Positions 11,256-23,590 of a stretch of DNA of 64,000 nt are shown in pieces. Source of the stretch: Gnetum montanum (taxonomy: Eukaryota; Streptophyta; Gnetopsida; Gnetales; Gnetaceae); the NCBI GenBank assembly GCA_015680685.1, contig MNCI01005623.1, forward strand, positions 653,835-717,834. Direction: 5' to 3'. Under the pieces are notes generated by a model that did not search any database, was not told the DNA's origin, and worked only from the letters and a program-made list of their open reading frames with translations. How positions within the stretch are numbered: the stretch's first letter is position 1; every line of letters starts with the position of its first letter. Both the position numbers and the translations under genes were made by a program.

Positions 11256-12720
11256 TAAATCTCAAGCAATTTTTTCCTACCTGAATGTTTGAATGCCTAC
11301 TTGTTGGGACTACAAGAGGATGCTAGCCACATTGCCTCATAGTTGAGTTAGACTTTGCAACTAGATAACACTCTATCTTTCAAAAGGTAGGATCTTGGAG
11401 CAATTGTATTCTTTCGGAAGGTTTGGTTACCTTCTAATGGGGATTGCAGGAGGGTGCTAGTTGCATGGCCTCGTAGCTTTGTCAAATATTACAACAAAAT
11501 GACAACTTGCCTTCTAGTTGATCTTAAGCTTTTAGAATGACCATGTTCCTTCTTGTAGCATCAATTTACGAACAATTGTTCCCTTCTAGAAGGTTCAAAT
11601 GCCTCTTGGTAGGGACTATGGAAGGATGCTAGTTGCACCCCCTCATAGTTTTATCAAAAATTTCATCCAAATGGTGACATGTCTTCTAGAAGCTAGGATC
11701 TTGGAGTAATTAAATCCTTTTAGAAGGTCTAACTGCCTTCTAGTGGGGACTGCAAGAGGGTGCTAGTCACACTTCCTCGTAGTTCGATAAGAATTTGCAA
11801 CTAGATGATCCTCTATCATTTGCAAGTCATGATCTACAAGTAATTATTTGCGATCGGAAGGTCTTAATGCCTTCTGGAGTAATTGAACCCTTCCAAAAGG
11901 TTTGAGTGCCTTTTGGTGGGGATTGTGGGAGGATGCTAGTTGCACTTCCTCATAGTTTAGTAGGAATTTGCAACCAGATTATCCTTTGCCATCTGAAAGC
12001 CATGATTTCTAAGCAATTATTCACAACCAAAAGGTCTTAATGCCTTCTAGTTGATCTTGGGCCTTTCGGATGATCATTTTTTTTGGTAGCATCAATTCCC
12101 TTCTAGAAGGTCCAACTACCTTTGGGTAGGGACTACGGGAGGATGCTAGTCACACCCCCTCATAGTTCTACCAAAAATTACATCTAGATGATGACCTACC
12201 ATCTGCAAGCTAGGGTCCTAGAGTAATTGAACCCTATTTGAGTGGCTTTTGGTGGTGACTACAGGAGGGTGCTAGTCGTACTTCCTCGTAGTTCAGTAGG
12301 AATTTGCAATTGGGTGATCCTTTGCCATCTGGAAGCCACGATCTCCAAGTAATTATTTGCAACCGGAAGGTCTTAATGCCTTCCAGTTGATCTTGGACCT
12401 TCTAGATGACCACCTTCTTTCTGGTAGCATGAATTTACAAGCAACTGTTCCCTTTTGGAAGGTTTGACTACCTTTTGATAGAGATTGCGGGAAGGTGTGA
12501 CTACATCCAAAAGGTAGCTAGGATTTTGGAACAATTGAACTCTTTCGGAAGGTGAGCGCCTTCTAGTGGGGATTGCAAGAGGGTGCTAGTTGCACTTCCT
12601 TATAGTTTGGCATGAATTTGCAACTAGATGAGCCTTTGCCTTTAGAAGCCATAATCTCCAAGCAATTATTTGCAACTAGAAGGTCTGAATCCCTTCTAGT
12701 TGATCTTGAGCCTTTCGTTG
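11240..12720. repeat. Complex tandem array of about 130-210 bp units
   Basis: A core (GGxGGxTGCTAGTxxCAC.. then CCTCxTAGTT) recurs near 11322, 11452, 11624, 11760, 11932, 12143, 12270 and 12582. Each is preceded by a CTTCxxGAAGG-type palindrome and a GGGGAxTGxxGGAGG stretch. Two unit types alternate: one continues with TAGGAATTTGCAAC and the other with CAAAAATTxCATC. The start GTAGCATCAATT recurs near 11560, 12086 and 12423, so a higher-order period exists but is irregular. No coding potential is evident. Confidence 0.65.
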
Positions 12721-12899
12721 ACCATCATAGTTTCAGGAGATGCGAGGATATGCGATTCGCAATCCGGCATTAGTAGTAAGAGTATGCATACATGTCAACA
12801 TGAAATACATCTATGAGCATGATGATACATTATCCATGTATAGCGATAAAAGAATTACATCATGCATACCCATGCCTTCACCCACCACATTATAGGCTT

Positions 12900-13735
12900 T
12901 ATAATTACCTTGATGGGAACAACGGTAACCTTGTCCATTCCGATGCTGATTCTAATCCTTACAAGCTATACTCCGTATTTGTATGTGCCGTCGTTGAGAT
13001 CACAGGTCTTGCAGGAGAAAGGGCACGCAACGATCGGATGTTACTGGTGGTAGCATGGGTGACGACAGGTGGGAGAAAGATGAAGTGGATCTGAATTTTG
13101 GGGTTCCATCCCTGCACTTTGGTTGGTCTTGCCAGTGGTTGACGTTGGAATTTTTGCATCAGCAGCAGCAGAATTACATGGTTTCTCAGCCGTATCTTGG
13201 GCGAGTGCTTCCTTAATGGCCAGCACTGGATCAACCCTACCGATGCCTATTTATCATTATTCATTAATTCCTTCATTCTTTTGGGCATCCGATTCCATCA
13301 TTTTGTTTTCTTGCACATGAATCATCCCTGGTGCACGGTCTGCTATCCAGGAAGAACCTCGCTATGCTCTTGTATTGCAATACATTTGAGTTTCCCACCT
13401 ACGAGTGCATGAGTTGTTAACTTATTTCCTTTCTGAGAATCACAGTAGTTATATTTACGTAAGTAGTTATATTTATGTTGCTTTGTATGGCCAGAAATTT
13501 TCATTCTTGTGTTCTACGGATATGTTTATAGTTAGCTTTCATTGAGCACTTTTCATAGAATGTCGGAGCAGTACCAGTGAGGGAAAGTGTAGGCTCTGCA
13601 GTCTGCACCAGAAGTTACATATCCATTTTGCTTTGGCCATGCCTGCATCTCTGTCTTTGCGAAGCCTGCCAAAACAAAGTTGGAGTTTTGTCCCATATGC
13701 GCCTCCCAAGTAAATTAAAAAGTCAAGGTTTATCT
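12900..13735 (+). pseudogene. Decayed RING E3 ligase-like gene (BOI / S-RNase-binding-protein type)
   Basis: At 13560-13735 a segment preceded by an acceptor-like TTTTCATAG reads CRLC in one frame, then ISILLWPCLHLCLCEACQNK in a second and CPIC in a third. That is the C-terminal C3HC4 RING signature of plant BOI/BRG/SBP ligases (CxxC...LxPCxHLCLC..C...CPxC) with two frameshifts. Its arginine before the central His is replaced by Leu. Upstream, 12913-13200 has fragments such as GNNGNLVHSDADSNP, YVPSLRSQVLQEKGHA and LHQQQQNYMVSQPYLG, plausible for the low-complexity N-terminal exon of such genes. The coiled-coil middle exon was not found. RING identity is fairly secure, the N-terminal part is suggestive, and the locus cannot make a full protein. 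Confidence 0.5.
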
Positions 13736-14113
13736 TTCATAAACGGTATATACTTCCATAGTTCCCCTTCTGATCCAATTTCTGTTTTTTTGTATTTGCC
13801 AAGCTTGGCATCTACTCCTACGGTTGAAAGGTGATAGATGCTTCTCATTTCAACATTTTTTTAACCCTTAACTTCTCGAGGATTTGTGGTTTACATTTTT
13901 TGAAGTTTATGCACTTTAACGTGCTAATTTTATTTCTGTTTCGTGCCTGGAATTGAAAATAGAGAGAGCGTGAGTATGTAATTAATAATCGTATTTGTTG
14001 CTGTGATGAGCCTTGTAAAATGTTGTGTTCAAAAAGAGAAAAAAAAAATGTTTAATATTCTCTATTTTGTTTTTCCTGGCGTTTTGGCTTTCACTTTTCT
14101 GGTTTTATGTGCA

Positions 14114-14400
14114 GGAAGGGAAGCGGAGGAGGCAGAAGTTGAGGCAGCAAAATAGGGGAGATCAAAATTTATAAAAACCTTTCCACAGTCAAATGAAAGG
14201 GGATTTTTGGCCTGGGCAAGGAAGTTCCAAGAACACTTTCTTTGATTACATTACTGAATCAGTCAGTATTGGAGGTGTTTCTAGAAGCAGTCAAGTCAAA
14301 GGCTGTGAACAGGTCAAGCTAGAGGAAGCTGCAGATTTGCTGGGGGAGGTCTGCCTTTTGGAGGCACAGGTGAACTAGCTTGCAAAAGAAATCACCCTGC
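14114..14400 (+). other. Exon-like segment of an unidentified gene, with possible 3' end
   Basis: After an acceptor-like TTATGTGCAG (ending 14114) the sequence is GC-richer than its surroundings. It codes for KRRRQKLRQQNRG-like basic residues, then after one stop an open stretch from 14193 to 14378 containing GQGSSKNTFFDYITESVSI. A stop follows, then a region with CAATTAATTAAG and TTTATTG near 14480-14510 that could be a 3' UTR. The pyrimidine-rich 13850-14113 could be its intron. It may belong to the RING pseudogene upstream or be separate. I do not recognise the family. Confidence 0.35.
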
Positions 14401-14514
14401 ACAAGAAATCACCCGGATTGCAGATAAGATCTAGGCTCTGTATTGAGCTAAGTCTTTGTTGTAACACCTTTTGTTGTTTTTCAATTAATTAAGAGTTTTA
14501 ATCTTTATTGAATA

Positions 14515-15719
14515 TTTGATCATTAGTGGTTAAGTAAAATATTTGGGTTTATTTCTCATTAAGGTATCAACCCTCATTTCTTGAACTTGTTTAATGAACT
14601 GTTATTTCATTTAAGTTTTCCTATCAAAGTTATTTTTAATGAATAGTTATTTCTCTGCCAAAGTTATTTTGGACTATTATTTTTATTTCCTTATTAAAGT
14701 ATTTAATTTACTTGCATCATTAAACATCATGTTTTACATCCATTTAAGCACCACGTTGCCCTTGCCAGCTGAAACTATTCTGAGGTTTCTGTACCCATGC
14801 GAGAGGCACCTTAGGTAGTAGTATCTTAAAACGAGTTTTTGCAAGTGTTGCTGTGTGATTAAAATTTATGCATCAACAATATGTTCATCCATGGTTAAGA
14901 ATATCTCATTGTAGTAATTTGTTGTTGCAAGGATGCATGGTAGGCTTAAGTGTCCTACCTCAGATACCCATTGCTAGGTAAGGGTAGGACCCAAAAACAC
15001 TTTGTTTAAATAAAATAAAAAATAACTACAATGTCTAGTGGAATATTTGTATGTTGTTAGAATAAGAAGTAATAGGTTGAGGATTAAAAAGATGAATGGA
15101 AAATAGGAATTCGAGGTTAAGTCTCTCATTATTAAAAAACATTTATAATTTTTTACCAAGGGTGCCCTATGCATGATGATGTATGCATGCCCATAAGGCA
15201 TAGTCATATACATGATCATACTGGTGATAATGAGCTACATGGTAATGAATTTTTTAAAAGCATAAAGTTCTTTGAGACATTAACTCTAAAATTAGTTGTG
15301 AGAATCTACATACATAGTTAGCCTATTATAGATGTGATAAAGGTACTTAAATAATCATTTTCTATTTTGCTTAAGTACTACGAAAGTTCTACTTAAGTAC
15401 TATGAAAGTTTCATATTGGTTACATATCTATGAATACATATAACTATCTAGTTCTAATTTTGACAACCACCATATAATAAACCTCAACAAAGCCTAAGTG
15501 TTACAAAGTGACCTTCCAAGTCACCTATAACCAAAAAATAGCTAAGCAAATTACTCTGCTTAGGATAATTGCTACTAAAACTTAAAAACTCTAAGAATTC
15601 ACACTTGCCAAAATAAATTTATATTATTTTTAAAGCCTACCACATCACATTGAAGTTATATGGACTTGGTGATAGAGCACTTCTTACAATAATCAAAAGT
15701 AATGTATTTCATGTTTTGG
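14515..15719. other. AT-rich spacer, no gene recognised
   Basis: Short local duplications (TTAAGTACTACGAAAGTT / TTAAGTACTATGAAAGTT at 15371-15412) and poly-A or poly-T runs are present. ORFs here look fortuitous. Confidence 0.4.
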
Positions 15720-17512
15720 TACGAAACATTTAATCTACATTTCCAGATGAAGAAAATAATCTCAAAAAGAAAGATCTTCCAAGCCTTTTGAAACTATTAA
15801 ATAATGCAATTATCTTTGAAGATGCAATCGGAAAAAGTAACATATTGATTCTAATGAAAACTTCAAAGGGAATAACACCAATCCTAGATTTGTTTAGAAA
15901 ACATGCACTTCTAAAAAACATAAGTGAATGATTCCTCTATTCGATATATAGCATATCTAAGAAACTCAACTATAAAGAGGTAAATACTCTATCTAATGGA
16001 AAGACCTTGATAAATTAAGGATCAAAAAAGAAATTGATGCTTTAGTTGGATCTTCGAGCTCTAAATTCTATGAAAATTAGCTTTCTAATGATAGTCATTA
16101 AATTGCACATTTCACAAGATGTTTACAGTAACTCAATGAAAACCAAGAGTTACATTTAGATATATGTAGAGAATGCAAAGAAGATCTATTAAGCTAAAAT
16201 CACTCTCCATGCTAAGGACTATTAGTGTACATTTAAATAGCTCCAAAGTTAGAGAGAACATTTTAAACATACTTGTAAATAGGAAGAAGTTGTCTTTGAA
16301 ATATCCATTTAATGTTAGCTTGATGCCAAGAGAGAGTATTATTTTCATTTTTAATAAAAAAAAAAACAAACTAACCAATATCCAAAGGACTGTAATTAGC
16401 AATCTATTTTCTCTAATTAAAAATTCATAAACTAAGCAATTGGCAGATTTTTTAAAGAATAGGTGTCCATCAAATAGAATCTTGTTGCAAGTTTTTCTAG
16501 CTTAAGTAGGTAGGCCTCCATTAAAGAAGCCTTTTAATCTATTCTAGCAAACTCCAAACCATCTTGATCCTTGATTATAAGGCAAATATCTCAAGCTACA
16601 TGAAGAAAAATATTTGTGATTTTCTTTATTCCCCTATAAAAGGTTACCAAGAATTTTTTCAATATTTTGAAAAGATAATTTTGAAGGAGCTATGAAGAAT
16701 AAATAATAGACATGAGTTGAGCTCAAAATATGATTGACCACTATAAAATTTCCTTCAAGAGAAAGAGGTTTTGCAACCTATTTTAAGACCTTGTGTTGAG
16801 CCTTTTCTATTATGGTGGAAAGTAAAGTAGTAAGAATAGAAAACAAAGTAATCAAAATATCCAAAAGAGAAAAAATATTAAGAGGAATATTAAAATTATA
16901 GGCTCATGAAGTTCTTGGAGAGAAGTCAATCAAATAGCCTATGTTTTATTCTAATTGATTTTGACTCTTGAGGCTCTACAATAAGTGTTAATGCAATCCA
17001 CAGAAATAGTGAAATTACCATGATCTTTATTCATAGTAAGAAAATTTTCATCAAAAAATTGACTATAAAGAATGTCTTTTTCACTTTCAATCAAAGCTAT
17101 CTCTTTTAACCTCATAGAATTTATATCAATGTGAAGCATAACTTCAAGAGCATCAACTACAATAATGAAAAGTTAGGGAGCTAAAGGGCATCCCTACCAA
17201 ACTAATCTTTGGAGCTCAATCACATCTTATAAGGTCTTTTTGATGCAAATAACTAAAGAGGTTTTTGATAGAAGCATATCAATGTGGTTTTCAAATGCAT
17301 TTCCTAGTTTATGATGCTTGATATTGCTTCTTAAAAAGTATTATTCAAGCTTATCATTAGCTTTATCAAAATCATGTTTGAAGAAATAGCTTTTTGATTT
17401 GGAAAAAAAGCCTAATACATACCTTCATAGCAATAATCAAATTATGTAAGATATATCTACCTTAGAAAAAACTAGTTTTCTCTTTAATAATGAGTAGAGA
17501 AAGAGAGGGTTT
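15720..17512 (-). pseudogene. LINE ORF2, 3' segment (reverse transcriptase C-terminal half)
   Basis: Read on the minus strand. Near 17450 is TSFF then GRYILHNLIIA, and near 17400 FKHDFDKANDKLE (the RT 'DFxKAxDxxEW' motif). Near 17190 is GCPLAP, and near 17050 YSQFFDENFL at the position of the catalytic FADD box, here FFDE, so the active site is lost. Near 16780-16700 is LSLEGNFIVVNHILSSTHVY, the conserved L1-type block after RT. Many stops and several frameshifts occur. The segment starts at the GGTTT (17508-17512) that also flanks the far side of the LTR-D nest at 28363, so it continues the LINE piece there. The 3' end and poly-A were not located. Confidence 0.75.
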
Positions 17513-18277
17513 TATCACATCCCAAAATTTTTTACTTAAAATAATTCCCATTTAAAGACATAAAACTTATTAGTTGGACATGTATCATCATAATGCTTAC
17601 AAAAGAATGATCATCATAAGCATTATAGATCTTAACAAAAGTGCTTGGTGAAACTAAAATTGACATTGGAGTATTTTAAGTAGCAATTCCATTAACCATA
17701 ATCTATAAATGAATTTCATAACATAACAAGTTCATAGCCTTAAAAGAGAGTTGAGAATATCCAATATTACAAAAGCTCAAAGACATCATGCTCATCATAA
17801 TAATAAAATATGAAAACATAAAGAAAAGCTCCTAGCTCCAAAGGTCCAACTTCATCACCATCAAGCTCCCAGCTCCTACCATATGGATTTGCATGCACAC
17901 ATGTAGGAAAGGTTAGAAACCTTCTATTAGAGCTAACCACCTTAGTGTACATGGAACAAGCTATGTTACATAAGAAGTCATCTCAAGCTCCATGAGATTA
18001 GATACAAAAAGTCAATTCCAAAACCATGATATCCAAAAAATGTCAAGAGATAGGTAAATTGAGAATGTACTAGAATTGATCATTCGTAAGGACTATTGAT
18101 CGACAAATGTCTTACCTTGAATTCTACTAGGGACCCTCCTCAAGGAGTAGTTGACCAACCTCACTTGATCTGAGATATATTGAACCTAGTGACAAACTTA
18201 TATGGATTACCTACCCTTTAGTTTTGCATCAAGGAAACCAGCCACATGACATTCACAAGTCATGTAAGCAAACACTA
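17513..18277 (+). mobile_element. LTR-D, outer copy, left part
   Basis: It starts TATCACATCCCAAAA directly after GGTTT, one copy of a perfect 5-bp target duplication whose partner is at 28363-28367. The reverse complement of this block is found at about 26180-26956. The outer LTR-D resumes at 26957. The TG start is mutated to TA. Contains no coding sequence. Confidence 0.6.
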
Positions 18278-18926
18278 TGTAGCAACTAGTATTTTTGACC
18301 CTTTGTTTTATCTTTATCTTTTGTTAATCTTTGTTGATTTAAGCCTTGTGGAGGATTTAATCTAATAACCTTGAAAACATTAATATTTATGTCCCCTTGT
18401 ATTTGTAAATCTTTTAATTATCTTGAATTAACTTGCCTTAATTTTTATAATTTTTCCATTTTGAACATATTCCTCTTTTAAATTCTTATTTTGGTATCTA
18501 TTAGCATCTATTGTTAATATTGCTTTATTGAGCTTTTGGATTTGGATGATAATAATTTCTTGGTGTTTCTTGCTAAAGAATAAGTTGATGGAAGGTGGCA
18601 CATGATGTGAACTAGAAGATGGAAGTTTTGGAGAAATAACATATTTTTAATAACTTGTCCAAAGCTTATTTTCTTTTCTATGTGAACTAGGGATTTTCTA
18701 TTACTTATTAGACTCTTATTGAACTTTTCCATTTATCATGAATGTGATTTTGGAGATAATTCATTGTAAATCATTTTTGCTATATTGCCTAGCATTTGTA
18801 ATCTTATATTTAATTATGAGATCCCATCTCTCTCTTGCTTTGATTACTCTTTCTTATCAATTCTATCTTCCTCTCTTATGATGATTAGACTCCTTAACAT
18901 TTAGCTTTATGCCTTGTAGAACAGTT
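18278..18926 (-). mobile_element. LTR-D, inner inverted copy, distal part
   Basis: Starts TGTAGCAACTAG, the reverse complement of an LTR end. Its reverse complement occurs at 28362 down to about 27560 (for example the GTTGATGxAAGGTGGxxCATG block). It is interrupted at 18927 by the copia element and resumes at 25146. Confidence 0.6.
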
Positions 18927-20223
18927 TGTGGATCATTGAACTTAGAAGTGTTTTGGAGGGTGGGGGTTGGGGGGTGGGGAGGGGGTTTGTGATGTGGTAG
19001 AACTCAAGTGGGATGAACAAGTTTCTCTAATTATAAATTAAAAAAACAAAGCACACACACTAAATTTAACATGGTTTCCCAACTTGGGTAGTTCACACTT
19101 AGAGGGTAGATTGCTAGCACACCTCCAAAATTTGTTGCTCTTAAAATGTGGTTGAAGGGACCACACCCTGTATAGTCATCAAGCCTTGCTTTGGAGTGTT
19201 GTATGACAACACCAATCACTTAACCCTGAAAGGTCCCATCAAGCTTGGAAATGTGGTTTCAAGGCTTTCACAACCTTTACAATCTTGAGCTCCACATCAG
19301 AGTGTTGTACTATAGGACCAACTACTTAATCCTACAGGATCTTGACAAGCTTAAGCACATCAACCCTGTAGGGCAACAAGAACAAGAATTACAAGGAATA
19401 ATTGCAACTTAATTTGCTGATTCTTGCATAGTTAGGCACAACAAACTTACAAAGCCAAAATGATTAGACAATGAGGATCAACAAAGAATTCAATGATTAC
19501 AAATGATTGTACAATGAATACAAGAATTCTTACACTTTTCCCAATGCACATCAAGTCTTCTTATAGCTTCTATGTTGCTAACTCCTTCTTGAAACTCATG
19601 CAACAACTAGCTAACTATCACTAATAGTCATGGGATATATCTTTCTCATGTCTAAGATGTCTCTCTGAATTTGCCTTCAAATCTAAGAAGATGTCTTTGT
19701 TTCCTAAAAGACATCTTTTTATAGTCTCTACTCTGGAAGATGTCTTTGTCTTATGGAAGATATCTTTTTGGACTTAGTCTGTAATCTATAAATATGTCTT
19801 TGCCTTATGAAAGATGTCTTTTTCTAAGAAATGTGTCTTGCTATTTTTGAAGACATCTTTGTTTGAGTTCTCTTCAAATCAACCAAGACGTCTATTGCTT
19901 TCTAGAGACGTGTTTCTTCATCTTATTTTGTCTTTTGAATGCATCATTCCTTGTCCATAGTCTTGATCTTTCATATGCTCAAATGATCATAACTTTGCTT
20001 TTATAGTATCTAGTCCTTATCCACATTCTTTGAATATTTGTTTGAAGATCATGTGGATGACCTCCTCCTTTGAGCTCTAAGATAGTTTGTTCCTTGTCCT
20101 CTTTAGCTCAACTTGATTTCCCTTGTACATAGTTCTACAAAGACAATAACCATACAACCATGTAAGAAACTTTTGTTTCAATTTAATGTTTTGAACATAC
20201 CAAAATACACCAAAAGGTCCACA
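18927..20223 (-). mobile_element. 3' LTR of the copia element
   Basis: On the minus strand it starts TGTGGACCTTTTGG and ends GATCCACA, about 1.3 kb. Positions 19235-20223 match the 5' LTR at 23590-25145 block by block. The U3-like part carries many copies of AAGACATCTTTG / AAGATGTCTTTG (19660-19920). Confidence 0.7.
18958..18985 (+). other. Potential G-quadruplex
   Basis: Five G-runs of 3, 5, 6, 4 and 5 bases are separated by 1-2 bases (GGGTGGGGGTTGGGGGGTGG and onward). They lie on the strand antisense to the copia element, near the end of its 3' LTR. Confidence 0.7.
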
Positions 20224-20320
20224 ATCTCCTCCTTTTTGGTAATGTTCAAAAGTTAAGAAAATGGATTAGTGATCATACAAATATAACCATACTACTCTCC
20301 CCCTTTTTGAATAGCCAAAA
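20224..20320 (-). other. Polypurine tract and 3' internal end of the copia element
   Basis: Minus-strand AAAAAGGAGGAGAT abuts the LTR start TGTGGACC, and a second AAAAAGGGGGAGAG lies near 20300. Both are typical of Sire/Maximus copia 3' ends. Confidence 0.7.
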
Positions 20321-22440
20321 AAAGGATAAGGTATGCAAATGTAGGTAGAAAAGATAGAAAAGAACAATAATATCCACATAATATGGAGAGCCAAGTATCA
20401 CTCATAATTCTAAAAAGATAGAGGGAGTATGTATTTATCAGGTCCATGAATAGGTGCCCGAAAGTTTGCAAAAGCAGAATAAACCTTCCAAGTAAAATTC
20501 AATCTTGAAGTTGAAGTAAAGGCTTAAGCAACCTTTTTCTAAAATAGTAAGTCATTAGTAGTGCAAGGTGCTTGGAATTCAAATAATCTTCATTTTTATA
20601 CAACATTAGCAAATGGGTATATCTTCATGATGAGGTAAATATAGCCATACAACTTCATAATGGAGAACCATTGATGTCAAATGAATACATTCCCATAGAG
20701 TAATCATGTTATTTCTCAAAATGTAGTGAGGAATGTATTTCATCCTCTAGTTAAAAATTGAGAACTACTCTTTTGTAGTAAAAACAAGGAGCTACAATAT
20801 ATTCAATAAGAACCATCAACATTCAATTTTAAATATCAAAGCTATGAGTGAGACTTGCATACTCCAATGTTTGTTCAAGGCAATGTAACATCCAAAACTA
20901 TTGATTAAAAATAAAACATGATAATAACTAGACATTCATACACTCCCTAAAATTCTCTCCTAATGTAAATATGATAATGTAAAAATAGTTAGTATATAAA
21001 AAATATCAAAGATAGAGCATGTAAAAATAGGTTTTTCATCAAGTATCACACAAATCAGAAAGTAAGAATATTACAAGTGTTGCCACACATATATCAAGAA
21101 TTGATTCAAGTTTTCAATTAATATTTAAGTTTGAAGTAAAGTGGGAACATTGAGGAGTAAGTAGTCTATCTTCAAAATTAGCATGGATCTTCATCTTGGT
21201 AAATGAGCATATAGCAATCTACAACTTGAGACCAGCCATCCCAAATTTCCAAAATTTGCATCTCAAAGAAAATTATTCAATGGATAACTTAATCAAAGGC
21301 ACAAATACCCAAAAATTATCATGGAATTACTCATAATATCAAGTACTTGATGTATAAAAATAGATACTTCATGCTTAAGCTTATGATTGAACATTGGATA
21401 GGTGGGCTGTTAGTTGAAAATCCATGAGGACCAACATAGATTGATGTTGAAGACCAAAGATAGATCATAATAGAAAGATGGCATCATGAATTTCTAAAAT
21501 CAATTAAAGGAAATCACCACAATAGAAATATGCATACTTAGTTTTTTATACAAAAAATAACTTATGTTGATAGAGAACTAACTATATATATTTGATTAAT
21601 TGTTAAATAACTATGATAGTCCAAATGCAACATTCAATCATTCAAGACTTTGCCATCCCATTAAGTGTAAAATACCTATTGAAGATCTTTCCTTATATTG
21701 GAATATCATCTCAGTGCTTCTTGGATCAAGTCTCCAAGGACTCCCCCTACATTTTTGTCCTCCAGGATGAAGATGAATAATGAGGAGTAGGCTCCTCCTA
21801 CACATGTGCAGCTTTTCTTGGGCCTTTAAATTCTCAAAGTATTTCAACTAAAGTTTGCTTATTTAGATCCAAACCATAATATTGATAGAGGTTTGTCTCA
21901 TCTTATAAATGACAAAAATCATTTCATAGACTATGAGCATAGAAACGTATCATCAAAAGAAATTCAAATTGTGCAAGACAAGAAATCATACTAGGGGAAA
22001 TTATAACAAGTGCTATTATAAGTATTCACAAAACCAATTAATCAATATCAGAAATGCTCTAGACACTTATTCCACCATATATGATCTAGACATTAAACAT
22101 TTTGGACAATATCCTATTAACTATTAAGCAAAGAGATAGAGACTTATCTCTGCTTACCTTTCTTGTGGATAAATTGAGAAAATTAGTGGAGTTTGAGATG
22201 AGGTTCCCTATCATGAAGTACCTCCTCATACTTAGGTTCTCTTTCATTAGATCTTGTATGTTATGTCTCTATTTGTTCATGTCCCTTATGATAGAAATCT
22301 TGATCACTCCTTGCATTATTTTCAGTACTCCATTTTTCTTCATTCTCACTTATTAGTACCTACACAATTTCCTTAATAATGCCTCTTTGACAAGACCAAG
22401 CATTAATCTTATTTTGATTATCATAATTAGGAGTTTACAT
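20321..22440 (-). other. Residual non-coding internal DNA of the copia element
   Basis: Pol is absent. Only short fragments remain, such as an ACTCCCCCTA-containing stretch near 21740 typical of copia 3' regions. Confidence 0.4.
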
Positions 22441-23590
22441 CAAGCCACAAGTTTTACATATAAAAGTATTCTCATCCTTATGAGCAAAATTAACAAACCT
22501 TACTCTGCTTGACTTTGAGCTTGAAACTTCAAGTGTTGCTTCCTTCGAATTTTTTGGCTAATTTTCAGGAATTTCCTCATCTTGAATTTTGCTACAATCC
22601 TTGTTATAAGAGGTTAGTTTTTGAATCTCAGCTTTTATGTCTAAGATCTCTTCTTTCATTTTAGCATGAATAGCATTTAACTTAGAAAGCACTAGTTTCT
22701 TTTCCTTTCTAATCAAATGATGTAAGAGAAAAATTTCCTCTTTAAATTTACTATAGCTCTCATCACATTTACCATGTTGTTTAGCCATATGTTAGGAAGA
22801 TTCATTAGTAAGCATCATGTAGATGAGATGAGAATCTTTAGAAGAATTACATGCTTCTTCTTTAGTTTGCTCACCATCATCCTAACTTGTGTAAAAGTTG
22901 GTCTTTTTTGATTTGTCATCATTGGATCTATTCTTTGGATGAACTTTTCTATCATTTGGATCACTAGGACATGTGAAGGCCATCTGACGTCTTCCTCCAC
23001 AAACCCAACATTCTATGGAAGAAAAATCTAGATTAGAAGAATTAAAAAAATTTCTACCTCTTTCTCTACCTTTTAAGAAACCTGGTCTTTATTATTGTTG
23101 AGATGTCCCTTTGTTTCTTTTGGTAAGAAATCATTGTTATCTCCTTGAAAGAAGAGCAGTCTCATCTTCATTGCCCTCATCATGCTCATTGACCTCTTTT
23201 TCGTTGGAGGCAATCTTTAGAGTAATAGGTTTTTCTTGAGTCACTCCTTCACTTATGAGATTCATTTCATAGGTGATGAGAGCACTTTGAGGTTCCTCAA
23301 ATCTTAGAGTTGAGAAATATCTGAATTCCTCCATGGTTGTGACCTTAGCCTAAACTCTGGTTGTAGAATTTTGATCATTTTAATGATGATGTTGCTTTAG
23401 AGCAAGTGTTTCCCTATTCCTCTAATGGCTATAACAAGATCATTAGCTCTAGAAAAATAATCCTTGATTTTCTCACCTTCTTTCATTTTGAGTTGATCAT
23501 ATTCACTTTGCATAACTAACAAGTTTGATTGCTAAATAATAGAGCATCTAAAGTTTGTCAAATTTATTTGACCATTTTACATCCTGTTAT
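22440..23590 (-). pseudogene. Ty1/copia gag, 5'-truncated
   Basis: On the minus strand, near 23510-23350 is YDQLKMKEGEKIKDYFSRAN, the UBN2-type gag core. It is followed by an open stretch (23334-23137) with TYEMNL and an acidic spacer. Near 23010-22970 is CWVCGGRRQMAFTC, a degenerate zinc knuckle lacking the usual His. From 22788 a K/E-rich coiled segment (HHLIRKEKKLVLSKLNAIHA) follows. Gag N-terminal sequence is replaced by LTR at about 23590. Stops and frameshifts make it inactive. Confidence 0.65.

Noticed and set aside
12813-13412. Several overlapping ORFs on both strands
   Set aside because: They overlap in different frames. Only fragments matching the RING-ligase pseudogene were kept.
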